A stretch of 16,434 nucleotides of DNA from NCBI GenBank assembly GCA_902468695.1, contig CABQZS010000108.1:1-16434 (forward strand). The letters run 5' to 3'. The notes beneath the pieces are model-generated. The model ran no database searches and was not told where the DNA came from. It saw only the letters and a list, made by a program, of their open reading frames with translations. Both the position numbers and the translations under genes were made by a program. This document shows positions 1 through 7,113 of the stretch, in pieces (within the stretch, counting starts at the first letter, position 1; each line of letters begins with the position of its first letter). The DNA comes from an uncultured Collinsella sp. (GTDB taxonomy: Bacteria > Actinomycetota > Coriobacteriia > Coriobacteriales > Coriobacteriaceae).

Positions 1-735
1 GATTTTGAGCGCGTCGCGCATCTGCGCACCTGGGCGCTTCCGGGTGGCGCCGCATCCGTACACGATGCCCGCCGCAACGCCTTTGCCCTGCTCAGTGAGC
101 TCGGTCTGCTCGAGCACCCAGGTACCGCTCGGCTTTTGGACAGCCTCGACGAGCAAACGCGCAGCGTGACAGCCACCATGATCGAGCGCGGCATCAACAG
201 CCCGCGTACCAGCAGCATGGGGCGTCTCTTTGATGCCGCGGCAGCGATTCTGGGCATCTGCGACAAGGCAACCTACGAGGGCGAACTCGCCATAGAACTC
301 GAAGCCGCCGCCTGGCGCGCGCTCGACAACGAAATCGCCCGTTTTCCCGACGACAACGCCGGCTATTTCGCATCTGGCCCATCGTGGCTGGACGGCCCCT
401 ATGTTCTGGACCAAAAAGCACTCTTTGAGGCACTTTTGGGAGGAATTGAAGCCGGAGCGTCCGCCGACAGGCTCGCACTCGACTTCCATGTCGCCGTCGC
501 GCGCTCCTCGGCGCGCATCGCCAGCGAAATCTGCGTGCACGAGGGCATCGACACCGTCGCGCTCTCGGGCGGCGTGTTCATGAACCAACTTTTGCTTCAG
601 CTCCTCACCCGCGAGCTTAAAGACGCAGGCCTTACGGTCTTGGTTCCCCAAACCGTGCCCGTTAACGACGGCTGCATCGCCTACGGTCAGGCGGCGGTCG
701 CAAGCGCTCGTCTTGCGCAGATTGCATCACAGTAG
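1..735 (+). CDS. hypF: Carbamoyltransferase HypF, C-terminal part (5' end outside window)
   Basis: The frame is open from the first base, so only the last 244 codons of a protein that is usually about 750-800 residues are present. HypF converts carbamoyl phosphate and ATP to a carbamoyl adenylate and transfers the carbamoyl group to the C-terminal cysteine of HypE, the first step of cyanide ligand synthesis for [NiFe]-hydrogenase. What remains is the Kae1-like carbamoyltransferase domain: SSMGRLFDAAAAILG, a DFHVAVA stretch, the glycine-rich VALSGGVFMNQLLL and the terminal VPVNDGCIAYGQA, all typical of HypF. It is followed after 134 nt by hypC. The internal TTG at 136 is not the start, because family-like sequence continues upstream of it. 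Family call is secure; nothing can be said of the acylphosphatase, zinc-finger and YrdC-like domains outside the window. Confidence 0.95.
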   Translation, partial: DFERVAHLRTWALPGGAASVHDARRNAFALLSELGLLEHPGTARLLDSLDEQTRSVTATMIERGINSPRTSSMGRLFDAAAAILGICDKATYEGELAIELEAAAWRALDNEIARFPDDNAGYFASGPSWLDGPYVLDQKALFEALLGGIEAGASADRLALDFHVAVARSSARIASEICVHEGIDTVALSGGVFMNQLLLQLLTRELKDAGLTVLVPQTVPVNDGCIAYGQAAVASARLAQIASQ

Positions 736-869
736 CTCGCCCTCGCACGCCGCCGCGCCCAGCCGTCTCACAGGCGTAACGCGTTTGCCCGCGGACCCCG
801 CGAGCGCTACCATCAACTGATGAATTATTGAGCGCCCGTCCAGCGCAAAGCGTATAAAAGGGGAACAAT

Positions 870-1130
870 ATGTGCCTTGCCGTTCCCGGTAAAGTAGTCA
901 AACGCGACGACGACCTCAAGGCCACCGTCGACATGATGGGCATCGAGCGCCCCGTGTCGCTGCGACTCGTGCCGACGGCGCAGGTTGGCGACTATATTCT
1001 CGTACACGCCGGCTTTGGCATCCAAATTGTCGACGAGCAGGAAGCACAGGAAACGCTCGAGCTTGTTAATGCTATGTCCGAGCTGGTCGAAGAAGACCAG
1101 CTTGCCACCAACCCGGCGGAGGCTTACTAG
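870..1130 (+). CDS. hypC: Hydrogenase maturation chaperone HypC
   Basis: This 86-residue protein matches the HypC/HupF/HybG family in length and in the invariant N-terminus MCLAVPGKV. Cys2, exposed after methionine removal, is the residue that binds the Fe(CN)2CO unit. HypC partners with HypD during assembly of the iron moiety and then delivers it to the hydrogenase large-subunit precursor in the cytoplasm. The conserved GDYILVHAGFGIQIVDEQEA segment follows, with an acidic tail. A purine-rich SD (AAAGGGGAA) precedes the ATG. The stop codon overlaps the GTG start of hypD (TAGTG), which suggests translational coupling and balanced production of the two partners. Confidence 0.96.
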   Translation: MCLAVPGKVVKRDDDLKATVDMMGIERPVSLRLVPTAQVGDYILVHAGFGIQIVDEQEAQETLELVNAMSELVEEDQLATNPAEAY

Positions 1131-2242
1131 TGGCGCCCGAACAGCCGGCTCGCTCCGGTATCGACTTCTCGGCATTCCGCGATCCCAATCTGGCTCGCGA
1201 GCTCATCGAGCGCATTCATGAGCTTGTCGGCGACCGCGCCATCAACCTTATGGAAGTCTGCGGCACGCATACCGTGAGCATCGGGCGCTATGGCTTTCGC
1301 TCCATTATGCCGGCCGGGCTCAAGCTGCTGAGCGGACCGGGCTGCCCGGTCTGCGTCACCGCCAACCGCGACATCGACCATGCAATCGCGCTCGCCAACA
1401 TAAACGGCGCCATCATCACCACCTTTGGCGACATGATGCGCGTGCCCGGATCGTCCACCTCGCTCGCTGCGCAAAAGGCGGCAGGGCGCGACATCCGCAT
1501 CGTCTACTCCCCGCTCGACGCGCTCGATATCGCCGAGCAAAACCCCGATCGCCCGGTCATTTTTATGGGCGTGGGCTTTGAGACCACAACGCCCACCATC
1601 GCCGCCGCCATTTTGGAGGCCGATGCACGCGGACTCCAGAACTTCTCGGTCTATTGCGCCCACAAGACCACGCCGCCGGCGCTGCGCGCCATCGCCAACG
1701 ATCCCGAGACCGCCATCGACGGATTTATCCTGCCGGGGCACGTCGCCACCATCACGGGCTTGGCGCCTTTTAGCTTTTTGGTCAAGGAGTTCGATACCCC
1801 GGGCGTGGTCACGGGATTTGAGCCGGTCGACATCTTGCAGGGCATCTGCATGTTGGTCCAGATGGTTGTCGAGAACAGGCTCGCGATCGACAACGCCTAC
1901 CGTCGCGGCGTCAATGCCGACGGCAATCCCGTGGCGCGCCAGCTGGTCGAGCAGGTATTTGAGCCGTGCGACACCACGTGGCGCGGGCTGGGGCCGATTG
2001 CCAACTCGGGCCTTTCCATCCGCCCCGAGTTCTCGCGCTTTGACGCCCGCATTCGCTTTGACGTGCCCATTGAGCCGACGGTCGAGCCGCGCGGATGCCG
2101 CTGCGGCGACGTGCTTCGCGGGGCCATTGCACCGAGCGGCTGCCCGCTTTTTGGCCGCACCTGCACGCCCGAGCATCCTGTCGGACCGTGTATGGTGAGC
2201 TCCGAAGGCAGCTGCGCGGCACACTACCGTTATCGCGACTAG
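1130..2242 (+). CDS. hypD: Hydrogenase maturation Fe-S protein HypD
   Basis: This 370-residue HypD is of normal length. HypD is the scaffold on which, with HypC, the Fe(CN)2CO complex is assembled. Visible signatures are MEVCGTHT (C44), GPGCPVC (C72, C75), GFETTTP (150-155), LPGHVATITG (201-210) and CRCGDVLRG (C323, C325). A C-terminal cysteine set (C338, C345, C354, C362) is expected to contribute to [4Fe-4S] binding. The start is GTG at 1130, overlapping the hypC stop. A GGAGG sequence lies inside the hypC end at 1118-1122, seven bases upstream, which supports this start over any internal ATG. All expected cysteine motifs are intact, so the protein should be functional. Confidence 0.96.
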   Translation: MAPEQPARSGIDFSAFRDPNLARELIERIHELVGDRAINLMEVCGTHTVSIGRYGFRSIMPAGLKLLSGPGCPVCVTANRDIDHAIALANINGAIITTFGDMMRVPGSSTSLAAQKAAGRDIRIVYSPLDALDIAEQNPDRPVIFMGVGFETTTPTIAAAILEADARGLQNFSVYCAHKTTPPALRAIANDPETAIDGFILPGHVATITGLAPFSFLVKEFDTPGVVTGFEPVDILQGICMLVQMVVENRLAIDNAYRRGVNADGNPVARQLVEQVFEPCDTTWRGLGPIANSGLSIRPEFSRFDARIRFDVPIEPTVEPRGCRCGDVLRGAIAPSGCPLFGRTCTPEHPVGPCMVSSEGSCAAHYRYRD

Positions 2243-2290
2243 CCCGGACGCACCCGCACACCGACACCACCCACGATTGGAGTTTTGGAT

Positions 2291-3325
2291 ATGTCCCATA
2301 GCATCACCGATAGCACCGTCCTGTTGGGCCACGGCTCTGGCGGACAGATGATGAAGCGCATCATCGATGAGGTCTTTTTAGATGCCTTTGGGTCGCCCGA
2401 GCTGCTCGAAGGCAACGATGCCGGCGTCGCCGCGCTGCCCGCGAGCGGGCGCATCGCCATGTCAACCGACAGCTTTGTAGTCTCGCCGCAGTTCTTCCCC
2501 GGCGGCAACATCGGCCGCCTCGCCGTGTGCGGAACCGTCAACGACGTCGCGACCTCGGGCGCCAACGTGCGCTACCTGTCGTGCGGCTTTATCCTCGAAG
2601 AGGGCTATCCCATGGATAAGCTTCGCCAGATTGTGCAGACGATGGCCGAGACGGCGCGTGAGGCGGGCGTGGCGATTATCACCGGCGACACCAAAGTGGT
2701 TGAGCGCGGCGGGGCCGACGGTGTCTATATCAATACCGCCGGCGTGGGCGAGGTTCCCACGGGCATGGCGCTCAGCGGCGCCAACTGCCAGCCCGGCGAT
2801 GTCATTCTGGTATCGGGTACGCTGGGCGACCACGGCATCGCCATCATGAGCCAACGCGAGGGCCTGGCGTTTTCGAGCACGATCGAAAGCGACGCCGCGC
2901 CGCTCAACCACCTGATTGCCGATGTGCTTGCCGCGGCACCCGACACACGCTGCTTTCGCGACCCCACGCGCGGTGGCCTGGCGTCCACACTCAACGAGTT
3001 TGCCCAGGCCAGCAATGTTGCCATGGAGGTCGACGAGGATGCCGTGCCCGTGCGTCCCGATGTGCAGGCGGCTTGCGAAATGCTCGGCTATGACGTGCTG
3101 CAGGTGGCAAACGAGGGCAAGATGGTCGCCGTGGTGCCGGCCGAGCAGGCCGATGCGGCTCTAGCCGCCATGCGTTCCGCCCGCTACGGCGAGAACGCCG
3201 CGATTATCGGCCGCGTGGTGCCGCTTGGATCGAGCGCTCGACCCGCCGTGCGCGTACGCACCGGCTGGGGCTCGACCCGCATCCTCGACATGCTCGTGGG
3301 AGAACAGCTGCCGAGGATTTGCTAA
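2291..3325 (+). CDS. hypE: Carbamoyl dehydratase HypE
   Basis: This 344-residue AIR-synthase (PurM)-like protein receives the carbamoyl group from HypF on its C-terminal cysteine and dehydrates it with ATP to a thiocyanate, the cyanide donor for the HypCD iron centre. The N-terminal HGSGGQ motif, STDSFVV, GNIGRLAVCGTVNDVA and the GDTKVVERG segment are present. The chain ends in PRIC, so the catalytic C-terminal cysteine (C344) is intact. I chose ATG 2291 rather than the in-frame TTG at 2285 because a GGAG at 2279-2282 is correctly spaced for the ATG. It sits 48 nt after hypD and is the last hyp gene here; hypA and hypB are not in the window. Confidence 0.96.
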   Translation: MSHSITDSTVLLGHGSGGQMMKRIIDEVFLDAFGSPELLEGNDAGVAALPASGRIAMSTDSFVVSPQFFPGGNIGRLAVCGTVNDVATSGANVRYLSCGFILEEGYPMDKLRQIVQTMAETAREAGVAIITGDTKVVERGGADGVYINTAGVGEVPTGMALSGANCQPGDVILVSGTLGDHGIAIMSQREGLAFSSTIESDAAPLNHLIADVLAAAPDTRCFRDPTRGGLASTLNEFAQASNVAMEVDEDAVPVRPDVQAACEMLGYDVLQVANEGKMVAVVPAEQADAALAAMRSARYGENAAIIGRVVPLGSSARPAVRVRTGWGSTRILDMLVGEQLPRIC

Positions 3326-3430
3326 CGACAAAGGCTCAGGGCTATTAAAGATATTCAGATTCCAAACATGTCCGGCACGCATGCCCAGTATTATGGGGTG
3401 CGTTTTACAACTCAAGCGGCAGGAGCACCC

Positions 3431-4099
3431 ATGGCAGCAGCTTTTTCCCATGTGATCTTTGACCTGGACGGCACCATTCTCAACACGCTCGAGGATCTGG
3501 CGGCCGCCGGCAACCATACCTGCAAGATGCACGGCTGGCCCACGTTTGCCGTTGACGAGTACCGCTACAAGGTGGGAAACGGCATGCTCAAGCTGGTTGA
3601 ACGCTTTATGCCCGCCGAGTATGCGGGCGACAGCCGTATGTTTGAGCAAACGCTTGCCGAGTTTAGGGCTTACTACGGCGAGCACAAGGAGGACCACACC
3701 GCTCCCTATGCCGGCACGATCGAGATGCTCGACCGCCTACGCGCCGCGGGCGTTCAGCTTGCCGTGCTCACCAACAAGGACCACATCTCGGCGGCCCCGC
3801 TTATCGAGAAGTATTTTGGTTCCGAGCGCTTTGCGCTGGTACAGGGCCGCGTCGATGCGTTTCCTCCCAAGCCCGAGGCACCTGTTACGCTGCATGTGAT
3901 GAAAGAGCTAGGCGCCGATCCGTCGACCACGCTCTATGTGGGCGATTCCAATGTCGATATCCTGACCGGCCACAACGCCGGCCTTAAGAGTGCGGGCGTT
4001 AGCTGGGGCTTCCGCGGCCGCGCAGAGCTGGAAGCCGCCGGCGCCGACTACGTGGTGGATAGCCAGGCAGAGCTCGCGGCGCTGATTCTGGGCGAGTAA
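3431..4099 (+). CDS. HAD-superfamily hydrolase, phosphoglycolate phosphatase-like
   Basis: A 222-residue HAD-like phosphatase with all four motifs: FDLDGT (nucleophile D11, acid/base D13), a motif II threonine (T114 in VLTN), the motif III lysine (K147 in PPKPEAP) and GDSNVD (D172, D176). The insertion between motifs I and II forms a helical cap, as in the Gph/PGMB/5'-nucleotidase group. It should hydrolyse a small phosphorylated metabolite in the cytosol; the substrate cannot be read from sequence. The frame is open back to 3368, but ATG 3431 has AGGAG five bases upstream and the HAD fold begins directly after it. It lies 105 nt beyond hypE on the same strand and has no obvious functional link to hydrogenase maturation. 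Confidence 0.88.
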   Translation: MAAAFSHVIFDLDGTILNTLEDLAAAGNHTCKMHGWPTFAVDEYRYKVGNGMLKLVERFMPAEYAGDSRMFEQTLAEFRAYYGEHKEDHTAPYAGTIEMLDRLRAAGVQLAVLTNKDHISAAPLIEKYFGSERFALVQGRVDAFPPKPEAPVTLHVMKELGADPSTTLYVGDSNVDILTGHNAGLKSAGVSWGFRGRAELEAAGADYVVDSQAELAALILGE

Positions 4100-4108
4100 C
4101 CGCTCATC

Positions 4109-4145
4109 CCGCCCACGGGTAGCTAATGTGGGACGGAACTCTTTT
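4109..4145 (+). terminator. Possible terminator after the HAD phosphatase gene
   Basis: Ten bases after the stop, CCG-CCCAC (4109-4116) can pair with GTGGG-A-CGG (4128-4136), leaving one bulged A. AACTC and then TTTT (4142-4145) follow. The gap before the T run makes it a weak intrinsic terminator, and it may instead be the start of the palindromic repeat complex that follows. Confidence 0.35.
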
Positions 4146-4163
4146 AGCTGCCCCCTGCACCAA

Positions 4164-4210
4164 AGGAGTGTCCCCAACTGCCGGCAGAAAAGGAACGTCC
4201 CCAAGTGCCG
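4164..4210 (+). repeat. REP-like hairpin unit, GTGTCCCC/ACGTCCCC type
   Basis: The unit reads AGGAGTGTCCCC, then an arm with CGGCA (4182-4186), a loop containing GGAACGTCCCCAA, then TGCCG (4206-4210). The same layout with other arms is found at 7005-7052, 13073-13120 and 13124-13173. A partial inverted copy (GGGACGGAACTCTTTT, 4131-4146) precedes it. Such short hairpins in intergenic space resemble REP elements mobilised in trans by Y1-type (RAYT) transposases; no such transposase is in the window. Confidence 0.6.
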
Positions 4211-4228
4211 CCCCAATGACCACCATGG

Positions 4229-4397
4229 CAACGCCGCAGGTAGAGGGCGGACAGCGAAAACGCCCCTAAGCGAGCAAGGTGACGTGAAATGAAAGGGCGC
4301 TGACCTTCTGGTCGCGCCCTTGAAATTGAACGTCAGATTGCCGCTTAGGGGCGTTTGCAGCGTCGAGCAGTTACGGCGTTTGGTAAAACGCCGTAAC
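4229..4397. repeat. Composite palindromic element, copy 1 (long hairpin plus 28-nt palindrome)
   Basis: This 169-nt element is shared with copy 2 at 7114-7283. It opens with a flank ending GGCGGACAGCGA, nearly identical in both copies. A long hairpin follows: AAACGCCCCTAAGCG (4258-4272) pairs perfectly with 4342-4356. A bulged A (4273), GCAA/TTGC, a GG/GA internal loop and TGACGT/ACGTCA come next, then AAGGGCGC/GCGCCCTT capped by T-GACC-TTCT-GGTC (4301-4313). After GCAGCGTCGA comes a perfect palindrome with 12-bp arms (GTTACGGCGTTT, 4370-4381; loop GGTA; 4386-4397). It lies between the convergent HAD and lipoprotein genes. It fills most of this gene-free stretch. Confidence 0.8.
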
Positions 4398-4419
4398 GAA
4401 CTACCGCGTAACCCCCCCC

Positions 4420-4977
4420 CTAGCTCAGCATTGCATCCATCATCTCGGAGTTGACGGAGTCGTCGGCAGACCACTCGCCATCGTCGTTGCAGGTGTACTT
4501 GAAGATAACCGTGGTCTTCCTGGGCTCGGTGGCCTTGGTCACATCGACCATAACCTGACCGGCCATCTTGTACAGCTCGTCATCGGAAGGAACCGTGTCA
4601 AGCGCGGCGACCTTCTCCTGATACTGGGTGGAGAAGTCCTCGACGATCTTGTTCATGGACTTGCAGGTGATAGAGACCTCGGCGGTCGCGACGCCCTTGT
4701 CCTCGTCGACCGTCACGTCGCCGATCTTGTAGTCAAAGCCCTCGAGATAGGTCTTGGCATACTCCTTGGGATCGATACCCAGCTGCTCGAACTCGTCGCC
4801 CGAAGCCTCCTCCAGACCAGAGAGGAAGTCGTCGCCACCGTTCTTGACCTCGTCAAACTGAGTCGTAAGATCCTCGGTAATGAGTTCCTCGACCGAAGGG
4901 CCTCCGCAACCGGAAAGCACGACCACACATGCAACCAAAACGGCCATGAGGGGCGCAAGCAGCAGCTTCTTTTTCAT
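4420..4977 (-). CDS. Small secreted lipoprotein, function unknown
   Basis: A 185-residue protein with a classic lipoprotein signal: MKKK, a hydrophobic stretch and the lipobox LSGC with C24 as the lipidated residue. The mature part is acidic and helical-looking (EELITEDLTTQFDEV, IDPKEYAKTYLEGFDYKIGDV, VDEDKGVATAEVSITCKS), followed by a short C-terminal domain with two further cysteines. It resembles the small DUF4878/DUF5105-like lipoproteins of Gram-positives, but I cannot confirm the family. It should be anchored on the outer face of the cell membrane. ATG 4977 is preceded by an excellent SD (GGGAGGAAC), so the open upstream frame is not coding. A run of nine G residues on the coding strand begins inside the stop codon. 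Confidence 0.85.
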   Translation of the reverse strand: MKKKLLLAPLMAVLVACVVVLSGCGGPSVEELITEDLTTQFDEVKNGGDDFLSGLEEASGDEFEQLGIDPKEYAKTYLEGFDYKIGDVTVDEDKGVATAEVSITCKSMNKIVEDFSTQYQEKVAALDTVPSDDELYKMAGQVMVDVTKATEPRKTTVIFKYTCNDDGEWSADDSVNSEMMDAMLS

Positions 4978-5042
4978 GTTGTTCCTCCCAATGAGCGGCA
5001 CCGCGCTTCCCGAACGCGGCGCACGTTGTAATAAGTAAGCCC

Positions 5043-5072
5043 ATACTATCCACTTATGAACACCCTCGGCAA
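5043..5072 (-). promoter_or_regulatory. Candidate sigma-A promoter of the lipoprotein gene
   Basis: On the minus strand TTGCCG (plus 5067-5072) and TAGTAT (plus 5043-5048) are separated by 18 bases, about 65 bases before the start codon. Both boxes match the consensus at only four or five positions, so this is a moderate call. The gap to crr contains a terminator, which makes a separate promoter here likely. Confidence 0.4.
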
Positions 5073-5158
5073 CGCGAAGGCACGGTCGGTTCGTTTTAGC
5101 GTCCGAACGGTTTGCAAGCCCGCCCAACGTGCAATAAAACGCTTTCCCGCGGTGCAAT

Positions 5159-5187
5159 AAAAAAGGTGGCCGGAAAACCCGACTACC
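5159..5187 (-). terminator. Intrinsic terminator of crr
   Basis: Reading the minus strand, GGTAGTCGG pairs with CCGGCCACC (one mismatch, one G-U) around a GTTTT loop. Six T residues (plus 5159-5164) follow at once. It begins 27 bases after the crr stop codon and separates crr from the lipoprotein gene. Confidence 0.7.
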
Positions 5188-5213
5188 CTTGCACATCCTT
5201 TGGATGCCGCAGT

Positions 5214-5750
5214 TTACTTGCGGACGACCTTAACGATGGCGTCACCGGCGGCGACAGCGGAGTCGGCCTCGACGGCGAGTTCGACATCGGCAAACTCGGC
5301 GGTGTTGGACACGGCCACCACGACGCAGTCCTTGTAACCGGCAGCGGCGATCTTGGCGCGGTCGATCTTGAGGATGGGCTGGCCGGCCTTCACGACGTCG
5401 TCGGCCTTGACGAAGCCCTCGAAGCCGTCACCGTTCATGTTGACGGTATCGACGCCAACGTGCACCAGAACCTCGATGCCGCTATCGGACTGCAGACCCA
5501 CGGCGTGACCCATGGTGACGGTCACCTTACCGTCGCAGGGAGCGTAGACCAGATCGTCCTCGGGCCACACGGCACAGCCCTTGCCCAGAACCTCGCCACC
5601 AAAGACGGGATCGGGCACGTCGGCCATCTTGATGACCTTGCCCTTGACGGGCGAGCACAGCACGTCGGCGCCGGCAGAAGTAGAGATGGAGGCAGGAGCA
5701 GCGGCAGCCGCGGGCTCAGCCTTCTTCTTGAACATGTCAAACAGACCCAT
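5214..5750 (-). CDS. crr: PTS glucose-type EIIA component (stand-alone)
   Basis: A 178-residue single-domain EIIA of the Glc family. It takes phosphate from HPr and passes it to an EIIB domain of a sugar permease, and in many bacteria has signalling roles. The EIIA core starts at about residue 30 (VLCSPVKGKVIKMADVPDPVF). The phosphorylated histidine is H97 in VLVHVGVDTV, with the supporting H82 in TMGHAVG. The first 28 residues (MGLFDMFKKK plus an Ala-rich linker) form a short amphipathic head and tether. ATG 5750 has AGGAG eight bases upstream, so the longer open frame is spurious. No EIIB or EIIC is adjacent, so it probably serves permeases encoded elsewhere. It is divergent from the RpiR-family gene. 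Confidence 0.93.
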   Translation of the reverse strand: MGLFDMFKKKAEPAAAAAPASISTSAGADVLCSPVKGKVIKMADVPDPVFGGEVLGKGCAVWPEDDLVYAPCDGKVTVTMGHAVGLQSDSGIEVLVHVGVDTVNMNGDGFEGFVKADDVVKAGQPILKIDRAKIAAAGYKDCVVVAVSNTAEFADVELAVEADSAVAAGDAIVKVVRK

Positions 5751-5771
5751 ACGTTTTCTCCTCTTGATTAA

Positions 5772-5787
5772 GCGCAACGTTGTGCGC
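5772..5787. promoter_or_regulatory. Dyad GCGCA-N6-TGCGC in the crr 5' leader
   Basis: GCGCA (5772-5776) and TGCGC (5783-5787) form a 16-bp dyad just downstream of the inferred crr transcription start. It could be an operator for the divergent RpiR-type regulator or a small leader hairpin. The arms are short, so chance is a real alternative. Confidence 0.25.
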
Positions 5788-5799
5788 ATGCCTACGGTA

Positions 5800-5828
5800 A
5801 TTATAGTGCCAAATGGTTCAAATGCTAA
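5800..5828 (-). promoter_or_regulatory. Sigma-A promoter of crr
   Basis: The minus strand carries a perfect TATAAT (plus 5800-5805) and a TTAGCA -35 box (plus 5823-5828) with an ideal 17-base spacer. The implied start point leaves a leader of about 40 bases with the dyad at 5772-5787. The rest of the gap (5829-6076) holds a small hairpin (GCTCGT-GGG-ACGAGC, 5863-5877) and no clear promoter for the RpiR-type gene. Confidence 0.75.
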
Positions 5829-6076
5829 GGTGGGGACTCGAATCGCGAGCCCTTCCCAGTAGTGCTCGTGGGACGAGCATCTCCTTTGCATCGCGGGTCG
5901 ATAGGCCGAGTATCGCCTGCGCACGGGACGGGCAGGAGCGGGCGCACCAAACCCGATACTTCTTTTCGCTCTCGAGTCCTGCCGCCGCCCCGTCCCTGAC
6001 ACTTCCTGATACCGACCGAAACGTGCCAAAATAAACCCATCCCTTTTTGGTAGGTTTGGCGAATGCGGGAGTTCGC

Positions 6077-6918
6077 ATGGATATCAAACGCAAGATTTCC
6101 GAGGCCCAGGGCCTTACCCCTACCGAGCAACAGCTCGGCATCTCGGCCCTTGCCATGGGCGAGGACATCCGCAGACTCTCCATCAAGGAATTTGCCGCGC
6201 GCACCAACGTTTCTGTTGCGAGCGTGCACCGTTTTTGCAAAAAGCTCGGCCTCGAGGGCTTTAAGGACCTCAAGGTCGAGCTCATCCGCCTGGCAACCGA
6301 CGCGACGTGGATATCAACTTTCCCTTCGACGCCACATCCACCCCTGCGCAGGTTATGGAGCGCATGGAGGAGCTCTACCAGACCACGCTGGCCGAAACAC
6401 AGGAGCTTCTCGACCCCATGCAGCTTGACCACGCCGCCAAGCTCATCGCGAACGCCCGACAGGTCGACATCTACACGGGCTCGCACAACCTCTATCCAGC
6501 GGGAATGTTCCGCGATCGCCTGCTCTCGGCCGGCAAGAGCGCCACATGCTACGGCAACATCGAGGCACAGGTGCGCACGGCGCTTGCCTCGGATTCAGAC
6601 CGCGCGGCGATCGTTATCTCCTACAGCGGCCTTGCGCCCAACCTCAAGAAAATCTTGCCGATTCTCGGCAGTCGGCATGTCCCGGTCATCGTCATCGGCA
6701 CGCCTTATTGCGCGCGCATTCACCCTGGCTTTGCCGCCTACCTTACGGTGAGTGACCACGAGAGCATGACGCATCGCATCACGCAGTTCGCCAGCCACAT
6801 CGCCGTGCAATACGTGCTCGATTCGCTCTACAGCAGCTACTTCGCCAAAGATTACGACCGCTGCTCCGAATTCCTAGAGCGCTCATTCCCCTACACCCGC
6901 CTGCCCGGGCTCAAGTAG
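6077..6918 (+). pseudogene. RpiR/MurR-family regulator, frameshifted
   Basis: Two halves of one regulator lie in different frames. From ATG 6077 (GGGAG five bases upstream) the frame gives an RpiR N-terminal helix-turn-helix: GLTPTEQQLGISALAM, then SIKEFAARTNVSVASVHRFCKKLGLEGFKDLKVEL. After about 6301 family-like sequence stops in that frame, although it stays open to 6751 by GC bias alone. A sugar-isomerase (SIS) domain continues in another frame from about 6304 to the TAG at 6918 (DIYTGSHNLYPAGMF, AIVISYSGLAPNLKKIL, VPVIVIGTP). A single missing base near 6302-6303 would restore one protein of about 280 residues. Members bind sugar phosphates through the SIS domain and control sugar genes, which suits its place opposite crr. 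It may be a true inactivating mutation or an assembly or sequencing error. Confidence 0.82.
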
Positions 6919-6922
6919 CGAC

Positions 6923-6986
6923 GAGCGTGGATAATCTCCCACTTTGAGGCCGTACATAGACCAAAACCGGGAGATTATCCACGCTC
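6923..6986. terminator. Perfect 18-bp inverted repeat after the RpiR gene
   Basis: GAGCGTGGATAATCTCCC (6923-6940) and its exact reverse complement (6969-6986) flank a 28-base spacer. The first arm begins four bases after the stop codon and the second is followed by ATTTT. It could act as a terminator, but the long loop and perfect arms also fit a dispersed palindromic repeat. Confidence 0.55.
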
Positions 6987-7004
6987 ATTTTGCGGGTAGT
7001 CGTT

Positions 7005-7052
7005 GGGAGTGTCCCAAGGTACCGGCAGAAAAGGAACGTCCCCAAGTGCCGG
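7005..7052 (+). repeat. REP-like hairpin unit, GTGTCCC/ACGTCCCC type
   Basis: GGGAGTGTCCC is followed by CCGGCA (7022-7027), a loop with GGAACGTCCCCAAG, and TGCCGG (7047-7052), a perfect 6-bp stem. It matches the unit at 4164-4210 over the loop and precedes composite element copy 2, separated by about 60 bases with no recognised content. Confidence 0.6.
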
Positions 7053-7113
7053 CCCGGCAACGCCGATGTTCTGGCAACAACAGCAAGTGGGCCGCATTTT
7101 GTCCGGAGCAAAA

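Noticed and set aside
853..858. TATAAA box just before hypC
   Set aside because: It is only about 12 bases from the ATG, overlapping the SD region, and its best -35 partner (TTGAGC) is 19 bases away; it would give an almost leaderless message despite a clear SD.
1127..2332. Long open frame opposite hypD
   Set aside because: It is a GC-bias shadow with low-complexity Arg/Gly/Ala composition and no family resemblance; hypD is certain on the other strand.
4420..5196. 258-residue start for the lipoprotein
   Set aside because: The extra N-terminal residues are not lipoprotein-like, whereas ATG 4977 gives a textbook signal peptide and has a strong SD.
5820..5890. tRNA-like patch on the minus strand (GATTCGAGTCCCC followed by a CCA)
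   Set aside because: The T-arm bases are not complementary, no matching acceptor or anticodon arms occur at the right distance, and the strand's -35 box for crr lies in it.
5214..6029. 271-residue start for EIIA
   Set aside because: The extension runs through the crr promoter and is Arg-rich shadow sequence; the EIIA start at 5750 has AGGAG and normal family length.
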